64,000 bases of DNA, from positions 2,049,001 through 2,113,000 of the forward strand of contig NZ_CP159837.1 in assembly GCF_040564635.1 (NCBI RefSeq), written 5' to 3'. The DNA is from Planktothricoides raciborskii GIHE-MW2 (GTDB lineage: Bacteria > Cyanobacteriota > Cyanobacteriia > Cyanobacteriales > Laspinemataceae). The position numbers and the translations under genes were made by a program. Each line of letters begins with the position of its first letter. Position 1 is the first letter of the stretch. The notes beneath the pieces were generated by a model, which saw nothing but the letters and a program-made list of their open reading frames with translations, was not told the origin of the DNA and did not search any database. Shown one piece after another: positions 53,334 to 61,600 of this stretch.

Positions 53334-54905
53334 ATGAGTCTATGTATTAATCCCCATTGCCAAAAATCCCAAAAACAAATCGATCAGGGTCAGAACCTTT
53401 TTTGCGACTCCTGTGGTTCTTCTCTGCTGATTTCCGATATCTACCGCGTCATCAGTAAATTAGGTCACGGTGGATGTGGCATTACCTATCTAATTGATGA
53501 TGCCGGGGAACAATATGTTTTAAAAGTTTTACACAATCTCGACCCAAAAGCAGTAGAACTCTTTAATCAAGAAGCCGAGGTTTTAAAGAAACTGGATCAT
53601 CCGGGGATTCCTAAAGTAGACTCATCCTCTCCATTTATCTATCGTCTTAACAATCGGATTAATAGCAATCATCCACCCCTAAACTGTCTAATTATGGAAT
53701 ACATCCAGGGGGAAAATCTCTATATTTATCTTCAACGACGCAAGTTTGAACCCATTTCCGAAAAAGCCGCCCTACGATGGTTACGGCAGTTAGTTGAGAT
53801 TCTCGATTTGGTGCATGGGGCGAATTATTTTCATCGAGATATTAAACCCGCTAATATTATGCTCCGTAACAACGGGCAATTAGCCCTGATTGATTTCGGG
53901 ACAGCACGAGAAGAAACCCAAACCTATGTTCAAAAGCAACAAGGAAAACAGGTGACAGGGATTGTTTCTAGTGGTTATACTCCCTACGAACAGCAAGATG
54001 GTCAAGCGGAAACGCGATCGGATTTTTTTGCCTTGGGGCGAACGTTTGTATTTTTACTGACTGGACAAGAACCGGCAAATTTTCCGGCTAGTATCAGTCA
54101 AGGTTTACAGTGGCAAAAGTCTGCTCAAGGATATGCTCAACCTTTGCGGGATTTTATTGATGAATTGATGCGGCCTGATGTGGAAGCTCGACCCGCGAAT
54201 ACCACGATTATTTTACAACGACTCGCTCAATTAGAACAAGAATTATATGCCACAAAAACGCCGAATTATCCTCTACCTCCGGTGAATCCACCCCTGCAAA
54301 TTCCGCAGCCTCCGCCAACCAATCAACCTCTGGTGAATCCTTTTCAGCCATTGACAGTGTTCAATGCGCTAAAAAATTCGCAGGGGAGAGGTATTGCCTG
54401 GGTTTTCACTTTCTTTTGTATCGCTGGTTATTTACTGTCTTTATATTGGGATCTCACTACTCTCATTCCTTTCGATTTAATCGCTTTTATCACTTTATTT
54501 TTATGGTCATTTTTACCAATATTTTGTGTTAATCTATGTGTGATATTTGAGGAAATTAGGAAAATTAATAAAGGATGGTTGTTTATCTATATTGTTTTTT
54601 TGCGTATTCCTAATTTTATGATAAATTATTTCTCAATTTTCCTTATGGCTGAACCGTTGTATAGTCCAATTTCTGATTTAACAGCTACTATTAGCTGGGT
54701 AGAATTGGATAGTGAGTTTTTATACATTTTAATTCCCTTTTTCTTTGGGTTATTTTCTGTTAAATTATATTCTCCTCTAATTAAACAAATATCCTGTTAT
54801 AAAAATAATCAGCTTGACAAGTTCACAACTTTTAGAGTTAGACTAATTACAATTTCTTTAGGGATTTGTTTCGGATCCTTGATTTATCTTATATTTCATT
54901 TCTGA
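53334..54905 (+). CDS. Zinc-ribbon serine/threonine kinase with C-terminal membrane domain
   Basis: 523 residues. An N-terminal four-Cys zinc ribbon (C4, C9, C24, C27: CINPHC and FCDSCG) precedes a Hanks-type kinase domain (about 37-300). It has a glycine-rich loop LGHGGCGITY, the invariant Lys in YVLKVL, H167-R-D in FHRDIKPANIML and D187-F-G. A proline-rich linker leads to about four membrane segments (360-520: GIAWVFTFFCIAGYLLSLYW, FIYIVFLRIPNF and others). This layout is common in cyanobacteria; substrates are unknown. The kinase faces the cytoplasm. The ATG at 53334 lacks a clear ribosome site. Confidence 0.92.
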   Translation: MSLCINPHCQKSQKQIDQGQNLFCDSCGSSLLISDIYRVISKLGHGGCGITYLIDDAGEQYVLKVLHNLDPKAVELFNQEAEVLKKLDHPGIPKVDSSSPFIYRLNNRINSNHPPLNCLIMEYIQGENLYIYLQRRKFEPISEKAALRWLRQLVEILDLVHGANYFHRDIKPANIMLRNNGQLALIDFGTAREETQTYVQKQQGKQVTGIVSSGYTPYEQQDGQAETRSDFFALGRTFVFLLTGQEPANFPASISQGLQWQKSAQGYAQPLRDFIDELMRPDVEARPANTTIILQRLAQLEQELYATKTPNYPLPPVNPPLQIPQPPPTNQPLVNPFQPLTVFNALKNSQGRGIAWVFTFFCIAGYLLSLYWDLTTLIPFDLIAFITLFLWSFLPIFCVNLCVIFEEIRKINKGWLFIYIVFLRIPNFMINYFSIFLMAEPLYSPISDLTATISWVELDSEFLYILIPFFFGLFSVKLYSPLIKQISCYKNNQLDKFTTFRVRLITISLGICFGSLIYLIFHF

Positions 54906-54926
54906 GAATCTCGGATTTAGTTATTA

Positions 54927-55098
54927 GTAGGGTGGGTTAGGCGGCGAAAATTGGGCGGAAAACATTTCAATATTTGGCTCCGCCATAGCCCACCAAATCC
55001 GGGATAATCAAATAAGTTATTAGTAGGGTGGGTTAGGCGGTGACAATTTGGCGGAAAACACCCCATATTTGGCTCCGCCGTAGCCCACCAAATCCGGG
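54927..55098. repeat. Two tandem copies of a 76-78-bp palindromic MITE-like repeat
   Basis: Each copy runs from TAGGGTGGGTTAGGCGG to GGCTCCGCCNTAGCCCACC and AAATCCGGGA (54927-55004 and 55023-55098). The ends are complementary, so each folds into a long hairpin. A third copy lies at 56008-56085. Confidence 0.88.
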
Positions 55099-55124
55099 AA
55101 GATCAAATACCTGAAAAAAATTGG

Positions 55125-55480
55125 TCAAAAGAGAGGCAAAAATTCTATTCTGTCCTGATACTCATCATTAAATGAACCTTCAGCGATTAAAATTAACTGC
55201 TCCAAATTTTCACCAATACTTAACTTGGGACTGAGGATAAAAATCCCAGGGATATGATGGTTTAAAGCGATATGTTCGGCCAGATGGACTGGCATAGATT
55301 TGCGATTGTTAGTCACTAAAATACAATCATGCGCTTCACACCAAAGTAAAATTTCTGGATCTAAAGTTCCTTTCGGTGGAGCAGTGGTATCTCCAACGGC
55401 GATCGCGAATAAATCTGAGTTTAATCGGCTTGATTGGTATAAGTGGTATCGACATTTTCATCAATAAGATACTTGAGCAT
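55125..55480 (-). pseudogene. Frameshifted DUF5615 (PIN-like) toxin
   Basis: The start MLKYLIDENVDTTYTNQ (ATG at 55480) matches the DUF5615 N terminus with its acidic DEN motif, but the frame hits a stop soon after. From about 55435 the family sequence continues in another frame: SDLFAIAVGDTTAPPKGTLD, LLWCEAHDCILVTNNRKSMP, then HIPGIFILSPK to the normal end at 55125. A single one-base change would restore a protein of about 118 residues. DUF5615 proteins are PIN-like nucleases paired with DUF433 antitoxins; the intact DUF433 gene overlaps the start. A sequencing error is possible but would have to be excluded. Confidence 0.85.
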
Positions 55481-55808
55481 TATCCGTTAATTTCGCCAGC
55501 TTTTGGGCTTTCATTTTTCGCAATTTCTCGACAATTGGGCGAGGATGACGCTGTTGTTCGGCTCGCATTCTATCCCCCCATTCTAACCAATCGGTCATGT
55601 AAGCCTCAACCGCTGGCTTATTATGTAAATAGTACAAAATTGTTGCATATACCTGTTCTAAGGTTAATGAAGAATAGGTGTTAGCAATTTCTTCGGGAGT
55701 TTTTGCCCGAAAAAGGTGGTCAAACAAAATTGTTTCAATGCCGATTCTCGTGCCTTTTAGCCGAATGTCATCGTCAGCTAAAAAATTAAAGTAATCTTCT
55801 AAGATCAT
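55461..55808 (-). CDS. DUF433 family antitoxin
   Basis: A 115-residue DUF433 protein: LADDDIRLKGTRIGIETILFDHLF, TPEEIANTYSSLTLEQVYATILYYL and the extended helical tail with YMTDWLEWGDRM. DUF433 proteins carry a helix-turn-helix-like fold and act as antitoxins for DUF5615 toxins. Its 3' end overlaps the toxin start by 20 bases, the usual coupled arrangement. It is intact while the toxin is frameshifted. The start ATG at 55808 fits the family. Confidence 0.88.
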   Translation of the reverse strand: MILEDYFNFLADDDIRLKGTRIGIETILFDHLFRAKTPEEIANTYSSLTLEQVYATILYYLHNKPAVEAYMTDWLEWGDRMRAEQQRHPRPIVEKLRKMKAQKLAKLTDNAQVSY

Positions 55809-55867
55809 GGTTCTCTAAATTAAAAAATGACTATCGCGGTTTTTATTAGATTACAGAGATTTTCTGG

Positions 55868-56085
55868 ATTCCCGCCTGCGCGGGAATGACAATTTTTTTG
55901 TACTTCATAACTCCGCAAAGTTCTATAAGGATTTACCCCAATTTTAACATAGTCTGAAACGTAAATCAAGGCATAAAATTTTGGGTCGGGGTCAAGAAAA
56001 GTTATTCGTAGGGTGGGTTAGGCGGTGAAAAATTGGCGGAAAACATCCCCATATTTGGCTCCGCCGTAACCCACCAAATCCGGGA
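55868..56085. repeat. Hairpin repeat and third copy of the TAGGGTGGG MITE-like element
   Basis: ATTCCCGC/GCGGGAAT hairpin at 55868-55887, followed by a T run and identical to that at 51567. Then comes a copy of the TAGGGTGGGTTAGGCGG palindromic element at 56008-56085, ten bases before the scpB stop. Confidence 0.85.
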
Positions 56086-56094
56086 ATGGTTTCC

Positions 56095-56676
56095 CTATTC
56101 CTCTACCTTTTTCTGCTCCTCGGTTTCCTCCAGGGTTTCCGCCTCATCTTTGGGCAAATTTTTCAAAGATAATTCTAACTGCTTGGGTAACTTATCCACC
56201 TGAAAGTATTGATGAAATTTATTGGTCACGTGCAACCAATAAGAACGCCCATCAGACTGACGCCGTTTGCGAACAAAATTTTGTTCGACTAACTCTTGCA
56301 CGTGCTGATAAGCCCCCGACCCGCGTAAATCGACTAATTCGGTTTGACTAATCGGGTTTTTCAGGGCAATCACCGCCAGAGTTCTCAGGGCTCCGACCCC
56401 CAATTCGGCGGGAATTAATTCACTCACCAACCCTTGAAAAGTTTCCCGTAATTGCAGCACATAACCTTTGTCGGTTTCCACCACTTCTAAGGCACTATCT
56501 CGACGGGCATAATCATCAATTAGTTCAATTAACGCGGCTTCCGCCTCAGATTTTTCACACTTGGCAAATTCAGCAATTTCCCCCAGGGATAATGGCTGAC
56601 CTTTGAGATATAAAATAGCTTCAATTTTGCTGGCTAAACGAATCATTCTTTCCGTAATATTTCCCCGATAACCCAT
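56095..56676 (-). CDS. scpB: Segregation and condensation protein B
   Basis: This 193-residue protein is the ScpB subunit of the SMC-ScpA-ScpB condensin that compacts and segregates chromosomes. Two winged-helix domains are visible: LASKIEAILYLKGQPLSLGEIAEF in the first and LRTLAVIALKNPISQTELVDLRGSGAYQHVQEL in the second, the latter being the family hallmark. A charged tail rich in Glu closes it. Length fits the family (about 180-200). It is on the minus strand, just downstream of the YccF gene. Confidence 0.95.
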   Translation of the reverse strand: MGYRGNITERMIRLASKIEAILYLKGQPLSLGEIAEFAKCEKSEAEAALIELIDDYARRDSALEVVETDKGYVLQLRETFQGLVSELIPAELGVGALRTLAVIALKNPISQTELVDLRGSGAYQHVQELVEQNFVRKRRQSDGRSYWLHVTNKFHQYFQVDKLPKQLELSLKNLPKDEAETLEETEEQKKVEE

Positions 56677-56714
56677 TTTTAATCTTGAACATTACCCGTC
56701 CCAATTATGTCAGC

Positions 56715-57083
56715 TTATTTTAATTCTCGACCAAAGGGGAATAAGGCCAAGTTGACTAATTTGATATGTTGTTTGGCAAAGGGTAAGCCAATAATGGTAA
56801 TCGCCAGAATTAAGGCAGATACCAGATGCGCGATCGCAATTCCCCAACCAAACAAGAAAATCCAAATAATGTTAAAAATGGTTTGCAGGGTATTATTGGC
56901 ATTTTCGCTTTCCACAATTTCTTTACCAAACGGGGTCATAGTGGCAAAGCCAATTTTAATCGATTGGATGCCGAAGGGAATACCAATAATCGTCAGGCAA
57001 ATGCTCAGACCACCGACAATGTAGCCTAAGCCTGCCACGAAACCGCCAAAGATTAACCAGATGATATTGCCAATGAGACTCAT
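56715..57083 (-). CDS. YccF-domain membrane protein
   Basis: A 122-residue membrane protein with a duplicated YccF motif: IWLIFGGFVAGLGYIVGGL with LTIIGIPFGIQSIKIG, and IIWIFLFGWGIAIAHLVSAL with ITIIGLPFAKQHIKL. Each half holds a membrane hairpin. YccF proteins are inner-membrane proteins without an established function. The start at 57083 gives the canonical MSLIGNIIWLIFGG. Confidence 0.92.
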   Translation of the reverse strand: MSLIGNIIWLIFGGFVAGLGYIVGGLSICLTIIGIPFGIQSIKIGFATMTPFGKEIVESENANNTLQTIFNIIWIFLFGWGIAIAHLVSALILAITIIGLPFAKQHIKLVNLALFPFGRELK

Positions 57084-57162
57084 AGTGTTAAAAGAGTTAG
57101 GAATTTAACAAATATTTTGAATTTACCATATACTATAGCACTGATTTGTGATTTTGACAATT

Positions 57163-57204
57163 GGACAAATCAAGCCGATCAATATTGATCGGCTTGATTT
57201 GTCC
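57163..57204. repeat. Perfect 42-bp palindrome
   Basis: GGACAAATCAAGCCGATCAA and its exact complement meet without a loop at 57183/57184 (ATATTG-type centre). It lies 26 bases past the stop of the leftward Trp-rich protein gene and 80 bases upstream of the YccF gene. It could be a terminator, an operator or a mobile repeat. Confidence 0.9.
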
Positions 57205-57230
57205 TGGGATAAAAATAATTTTTCCTGGAG

Positions 57231-57500
57231 TTAATCAAGACTCTGAAAATAATTTTCTGGTTCGGGTTGGGCCATTTCTGCTAAAGACTGCCAACCCGGT
57301 TGCCAGAGGGAACGGTCTTTTAGTTGGTTGGCATTTAACCAGAAACGCACCTCCTCATCACAAGAAGCGACCATTTCTGCAAATACCCATTTACCCTCAT
57401 TTTTGCGATTCACTACTTGGAAATGTCGCCAACCCCAAGTTTGTTTGGTAGAAGTCCATTTGGAACCAACTAGATAAGGAAATTTTTGTTTTTTTGTCAT
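57231..57500 (-). CDS. Trp-rich protein of the TIGR02450 family
   Basis: An 89-residue protein rich in tryptophan: LVGSKWTSTKQTWGWRHFQV, KWVFAEMVASCDEEVRFWL and LWQPGWQSL. This fits the small conserved TIGR02450 family of unknown function found in cyanobacteria and some proteobacteria. The frame extends to 57566, but the family begins at MTKKQKFPYLVG, so the ATG at 57500 is chosen. The earlier codons would overlap the PspC gene. Confidence 0.88.
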   Translation of the reverse strand: MTKKQKFPYLVGSKWTSTKQTWGWRHFQVVNRKNEGKWVFAEMVASCDEEVRFWLNANQLKDRSLWQPGWQSLAEMAQPEPENYFQSLD

Positions 57501-57546
57501 ATCAATTAACCAGGAAATAACAGCGGATGAAGTTAGGATTCTCGGT

Positions 57547-57735
57547 TTAAGGTTCTTCGGGGACAACTATCCACATAATGACATAAATGATGACTCCAGG
57601 ACCACCGGCTAAGGCTAAAAAGATAAAACCTAGGCGAATGATGACTGGATCGATTTGAAAGTATTTTCCTAATCCGGCACAAATTCCAGCGATCGCCTTT
57701 CCATTGCGGCTGCGGTAAAGTTTTTTCGTTTCCAT
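57547..57735 (-). CDS. PspC-domain protein
   Basis: A 62-residue PspC domain: LYRSRNGKAIAGICAGLGKYFQIDPVIIRLGF, then one membrane segment (IFLALAGGPGVIIYVIMWIVVP). In enterobacteria PspC activates the phage-shock response at the inner membrane; the stand-alone short form is widespread and its role here is unknown. It lies upstream of the Trp-rich gene on the same strand (46 bp), possibly forming an operon. Confidence 0.93.
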   Translation of the reverse strand: METKKLYRSRNGKAIAGICAGLGKYFQIDPVIIRLGFIFLALAGGPGVIIYVIMWIVVPEEP

Positions 57736-57840
57736 AGCACTCCTTCGCTTTAACGCCTGAAAATAACTAACGATTTACCCTTGACTGTTCATTTTCCACT
57801 ATAATTTGGCGCTAACGATGCGTCAATTTCCGTAATTCTA

Positions 57841-58065
57841 TGACAAAACATCCTTTTGATGAAAATTTGCCAGAAACCGGGGGCGGTCTGCCTTGACTCG
57901 AATATGGGGCAGAAAAAAAGTTACCCCAAGCTTTACAAGGCAAAGAACCATAAAAGCGCCTGTCTCTCTTGTGCGTGGGACACCGGGGGACAAAATAACG
58001 GCTTTGTGAATGAAACCGGAGATGAAGCCGGAGAGAATATTTACAACGGTATGCTAAAAGCGTAG
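57841..58065 (+). pseudogene. N-terminal relic of an FdhF/YdeP-type molybdopterin oxidoreductase
   Basis: ATG at 57841 begins MTKHPFDENLPETGGGLP and then a stop. In a second frame the family sequence continues as YPKLYKAKNHKSACLSCAWDTGGQNNGFVNETG, the typical start region of YdeP/FdhF-like oxidoreductases with its CxxC pair. It ends within about 70 codons. These enzymes have over 700 residues, so more than 90% is gone. A frameshift also separates the two pieces. Confidence 0.75.
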
Positions 58066-58603
58066 GGGCGATCGCCGCTGAATCACAGTCAAAAATCGAG
58101 AAAAATGTTAGCCAAAAAAATGATTTTAACTCCGATGAACTATTTTATTCAAGTTTTTATATTCGTAATAGATATGAAAAATTCATAAATTGGTTGGCCT
58201 CTAAAAGATACCATATATAGATTAGTTTAAATTTAGTTTTTGCCGTTGCTTTTGATGCTTTTTTTCGGCCGCAAGAAATAGTGGCAATGAACAGTTATCG
58301 ATCATACAATAAAGGGAGGTATTTGTTTTTAGTGAATGATGAATCCAGTTGAGCGATCGCGTTGGCCGAGGGATGATTATTGATCCTCAGATGGAGATTG
58401 GCCTGGTCAAATTTGCCTATCCAGGGTTGCCAATTACATCCTTATTGCAAGGGGTTTCGGAAATCCCCCGTGTATTTACAGAAGAAGCAGGGAAAACGGC
58501 CTGCGCTCTACAAATCGACAAAAACGAGATGCTCGCCAAACATTTAGACTATACACAGGTGATTTAAACTATTCATATACCTTTAAAATTTACCTTTAGG
58601 CCG
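58066..58603. other. Intergenic region before the hybrid kinase
   Basis: AT-rich to about 58250. A rightward frame from TTG 58349 to 58567 (72 codons; MIIDPQMEIGLVKFAYPG after an internal ATG at 58373) has coding-like composition but no recognised family and no properly spaced ribosome site; it may be a small gene or a relic. AGGCCG precedes the kinase ATG at 58604. Confidence 0.4.
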
Positions 58604-61600
58604 ATGACACCGCTTAATCCCTGGGCAAGTAATTCTCAAGACGCTCAAAATCAATCAGAAATTGCGTCACTTGCTCTAGCGCCTACGGAGACCCCAAGAC
58701 CGCAGTGGCTTACTACTTCTGCCCTTTCTGCAACAAAACCAGAATTAAGCAGAATTTTAGATACAGCGATCGCCGCGATCGCCAATTATAAAGCCTTCCC
58801 CGATCGCCGATGGGAATTTGAATATTGGTCGGCGGGGTGCGAAAGAATCCTCGGTTATACCCCAGAAGAGTTATTAGCGGATCAAACTCTGTGGTCAAGT
58901 CGCGTCCCTGCCGCCGATTTAGAAACGATTGTGGATCGGGCATTTGAAGATTATCGGCTGCATCGACCGAGTAGCGTAGAATATCCTTTTTTACATAAAG
59001 ATGGTTCTTGGCGCTGGATTATCTCCTCTCAGTTTGCCGTCTGGGATGAAGCAAGCTCCTGCTGGATGGGTACAGCGGTTTTCCTGGATATTACCGATCG
59101 CAAAATCGCCCAACAGAATCAGCAATTTCTCAATGAACTGCATCGGCGCTTAGAACAACTAAATGATGCAGAGGCAATACTCTGGGAAGCTATCAAAAGT
59201 TTAGGCGAATATCTCAATGTAGAGCGGGTGGTTTGGCAGGAGGTGAATGTCCCAGAAGATATCAGCCACGTCACCCAAGACTGGCGGCGCCAAGCAGACA
59301 TTCCCAGTGTGGTGGGAACCTATCGCTTATCAGAACTGATTCTCCCGGACCTAGTAGAGCGTTTTCAAAGGGGGGAAGCGGTGGTGGTCCCTGACGTCGC
59401 CACCGATCCCTCTACGGCCCCCTTTGCGGACAACTTTGCACAAAGAGGGATTGGTGCATTTGTGGGCATTCCCTGTATCCATGAAGGACGCTGGGTAGCG
59501 GTGCTGGCGATTAATGCCCGGACTCCCCAAACTTGGCGACCGGATCAAGTGGCTTTGCTGGAGGCAACGGTCGAGAAGTTTTGGTCAATAATTCAGCTTG
59601 CCAAAGCGATTCAAGCCTTGAGAAATCGAGAAAATTTTATCAACGGCATTCTCGGCAGTATCACCGATGCTTTGATCGTTTGGGATAAAGACTGGTGTTG
59701 CACCTTCGCCAATGACAAATTTTTGCTCAACATTGGCATGAGTTGGTCTGAAGTGATGGGGAAAAATATCTGGCAAATGTTCCCGGACATGATTGGCAGC
59801 GAACCCTACGTCCTTCTACACCAGGCGATGAAGGAGCGGATCAGCCTAGAATACGAGTTTTACTATGAGCGGTGGGAAATGTGGATCGGCGATCGCGTCT
59901 ATCCCATGCCTGACGGTGGATTAGCTATCTACTCCCGTGATATCAGCGATCGCAAACGCCTGGAAGCCGATCGACAAACCGCTGAAGCCTTCTTGCGAGA
60001 AAGCGAAAAACGCTATCGCCTAATATTCAAATGCAATCCCCAACCGATGTGGGTTTACGACGTAGAAACGCTCAGATTTTTAGCGGTTAATGGGGCGGCA
60101 GTGGCCAAGTACGGCTATTCTGAAACCGAATTTTTGTCAATGACCATCGCCGATATTCGCTCTCCTGAAGATATCCCACGTCTGCGAGAAAATATAGCCG
60201 AAGTAAACCAAGGGATTGATGCTGCCGGAATTTGGCATCATCGATTAAAAGATGGGCGTTTGATTCTGGTAGAAATCGTCTCTCATGTCTTGGAATTTTC
60301 CGGGCGAAGAGCGGAACTGGTTCTCGCGAATGATGTCACCGATCGCTTACAAGCGCAGTTAGCCAGAGAGGAATCCGAAGCCTTTCTCAGCAGCATCTAT
60401 GATGGTGTGCGAGCGTCAATTTTTGTGGTGGATGTCACCGAAGACAACCACTTCCTTTACCGAAGTCTCAACCTTTCAGCCCAAGAGTTTACCGGACTGA
60501 CGCTCCAGGAATTTCAGTATAAAACACCGGAACAAGTGTTTGGCCCTGAGATCGGTAAACGCCTTTGCCAAAATTACCAGAGGTGTTTGCAAGCCAATCA
60601 GAGTATCACCTATGAGGAACAGTTATTCTGGCGCGATCGCTTAATCTGGGTATTAACCACTTTATCCCCGTTAAGAAATGAGTCAGGTAAAATTTATCGC
60701 CTAGTAGGGACAGCCGTAGAAATTACCGATCGCAAACAAGCAGAAATCGCTTTTCAAGAACAAATTGCCAGAGAGCAACTAATCAAAAACATTACCCAAA
60801 ATATCCGGAAAACCTTAGATATTGAGGAAGTTTTACAGCGGACGGTGGATCAAGTCAGAGACTTCTTAAAAGCCGATCGGGTGGTAATTTTTAAGTTTCA
60901 GCCGGATTGGTCTGGAAAGGTCATTAACGAATCAGTCCATCCAGATTATCCGGCAATTATTCATATCGATATTTTCGATCCCTGTTTTGCCGATCGATGG
61001 CTGGACATCTATCGGCAAGGTCTGGTCAGCACTCGCCCGGATTTTAATAGTGAGGAGATTCAGCCTTGTTATCGTCAACTGATGCAACCTTTTCAAGTCA
61101 AAGCTAACCTAGTAGTTCCCATTCTGTTGCAAAGCGATCGCTTGTGGGGTTTATTAATTGTGCATCAATGTAGCGCCCCCCGCCAATGGCAAATCACCGA
61201 AATCGAGTTAATGAAACAGTTATCGATTCAGTTGGGGATTGCCATTCAACAATCGGAATTATATCAACAAACTCATCAAGAATTATTAGAACGCCAAAAA
61301 GCCCAGCAAGCGCTCTTGGAAAGCGAACAAAGACTAAAAGCTATTTTAGAATATTCTCCAGCTTTGATTTATCTACTCGATCGCGATAATCGCTATTTGT
61401 TAGCGAATCAGCGTTGTGCGGCACTGCTCAACACCACTACCGATCAAGTCATCGGCAAAAATATTTATGATTTTTTCGCCCCTGAGATTGCTGATACCTT
61501 TGCCATCAATAATCGGTATGTTATAGAACATAACCAAGTTATAGAAGTGGAAGAAACCCTGCCTATCGGCGATGAAGTACATACCTATATCAGTTGGAAA

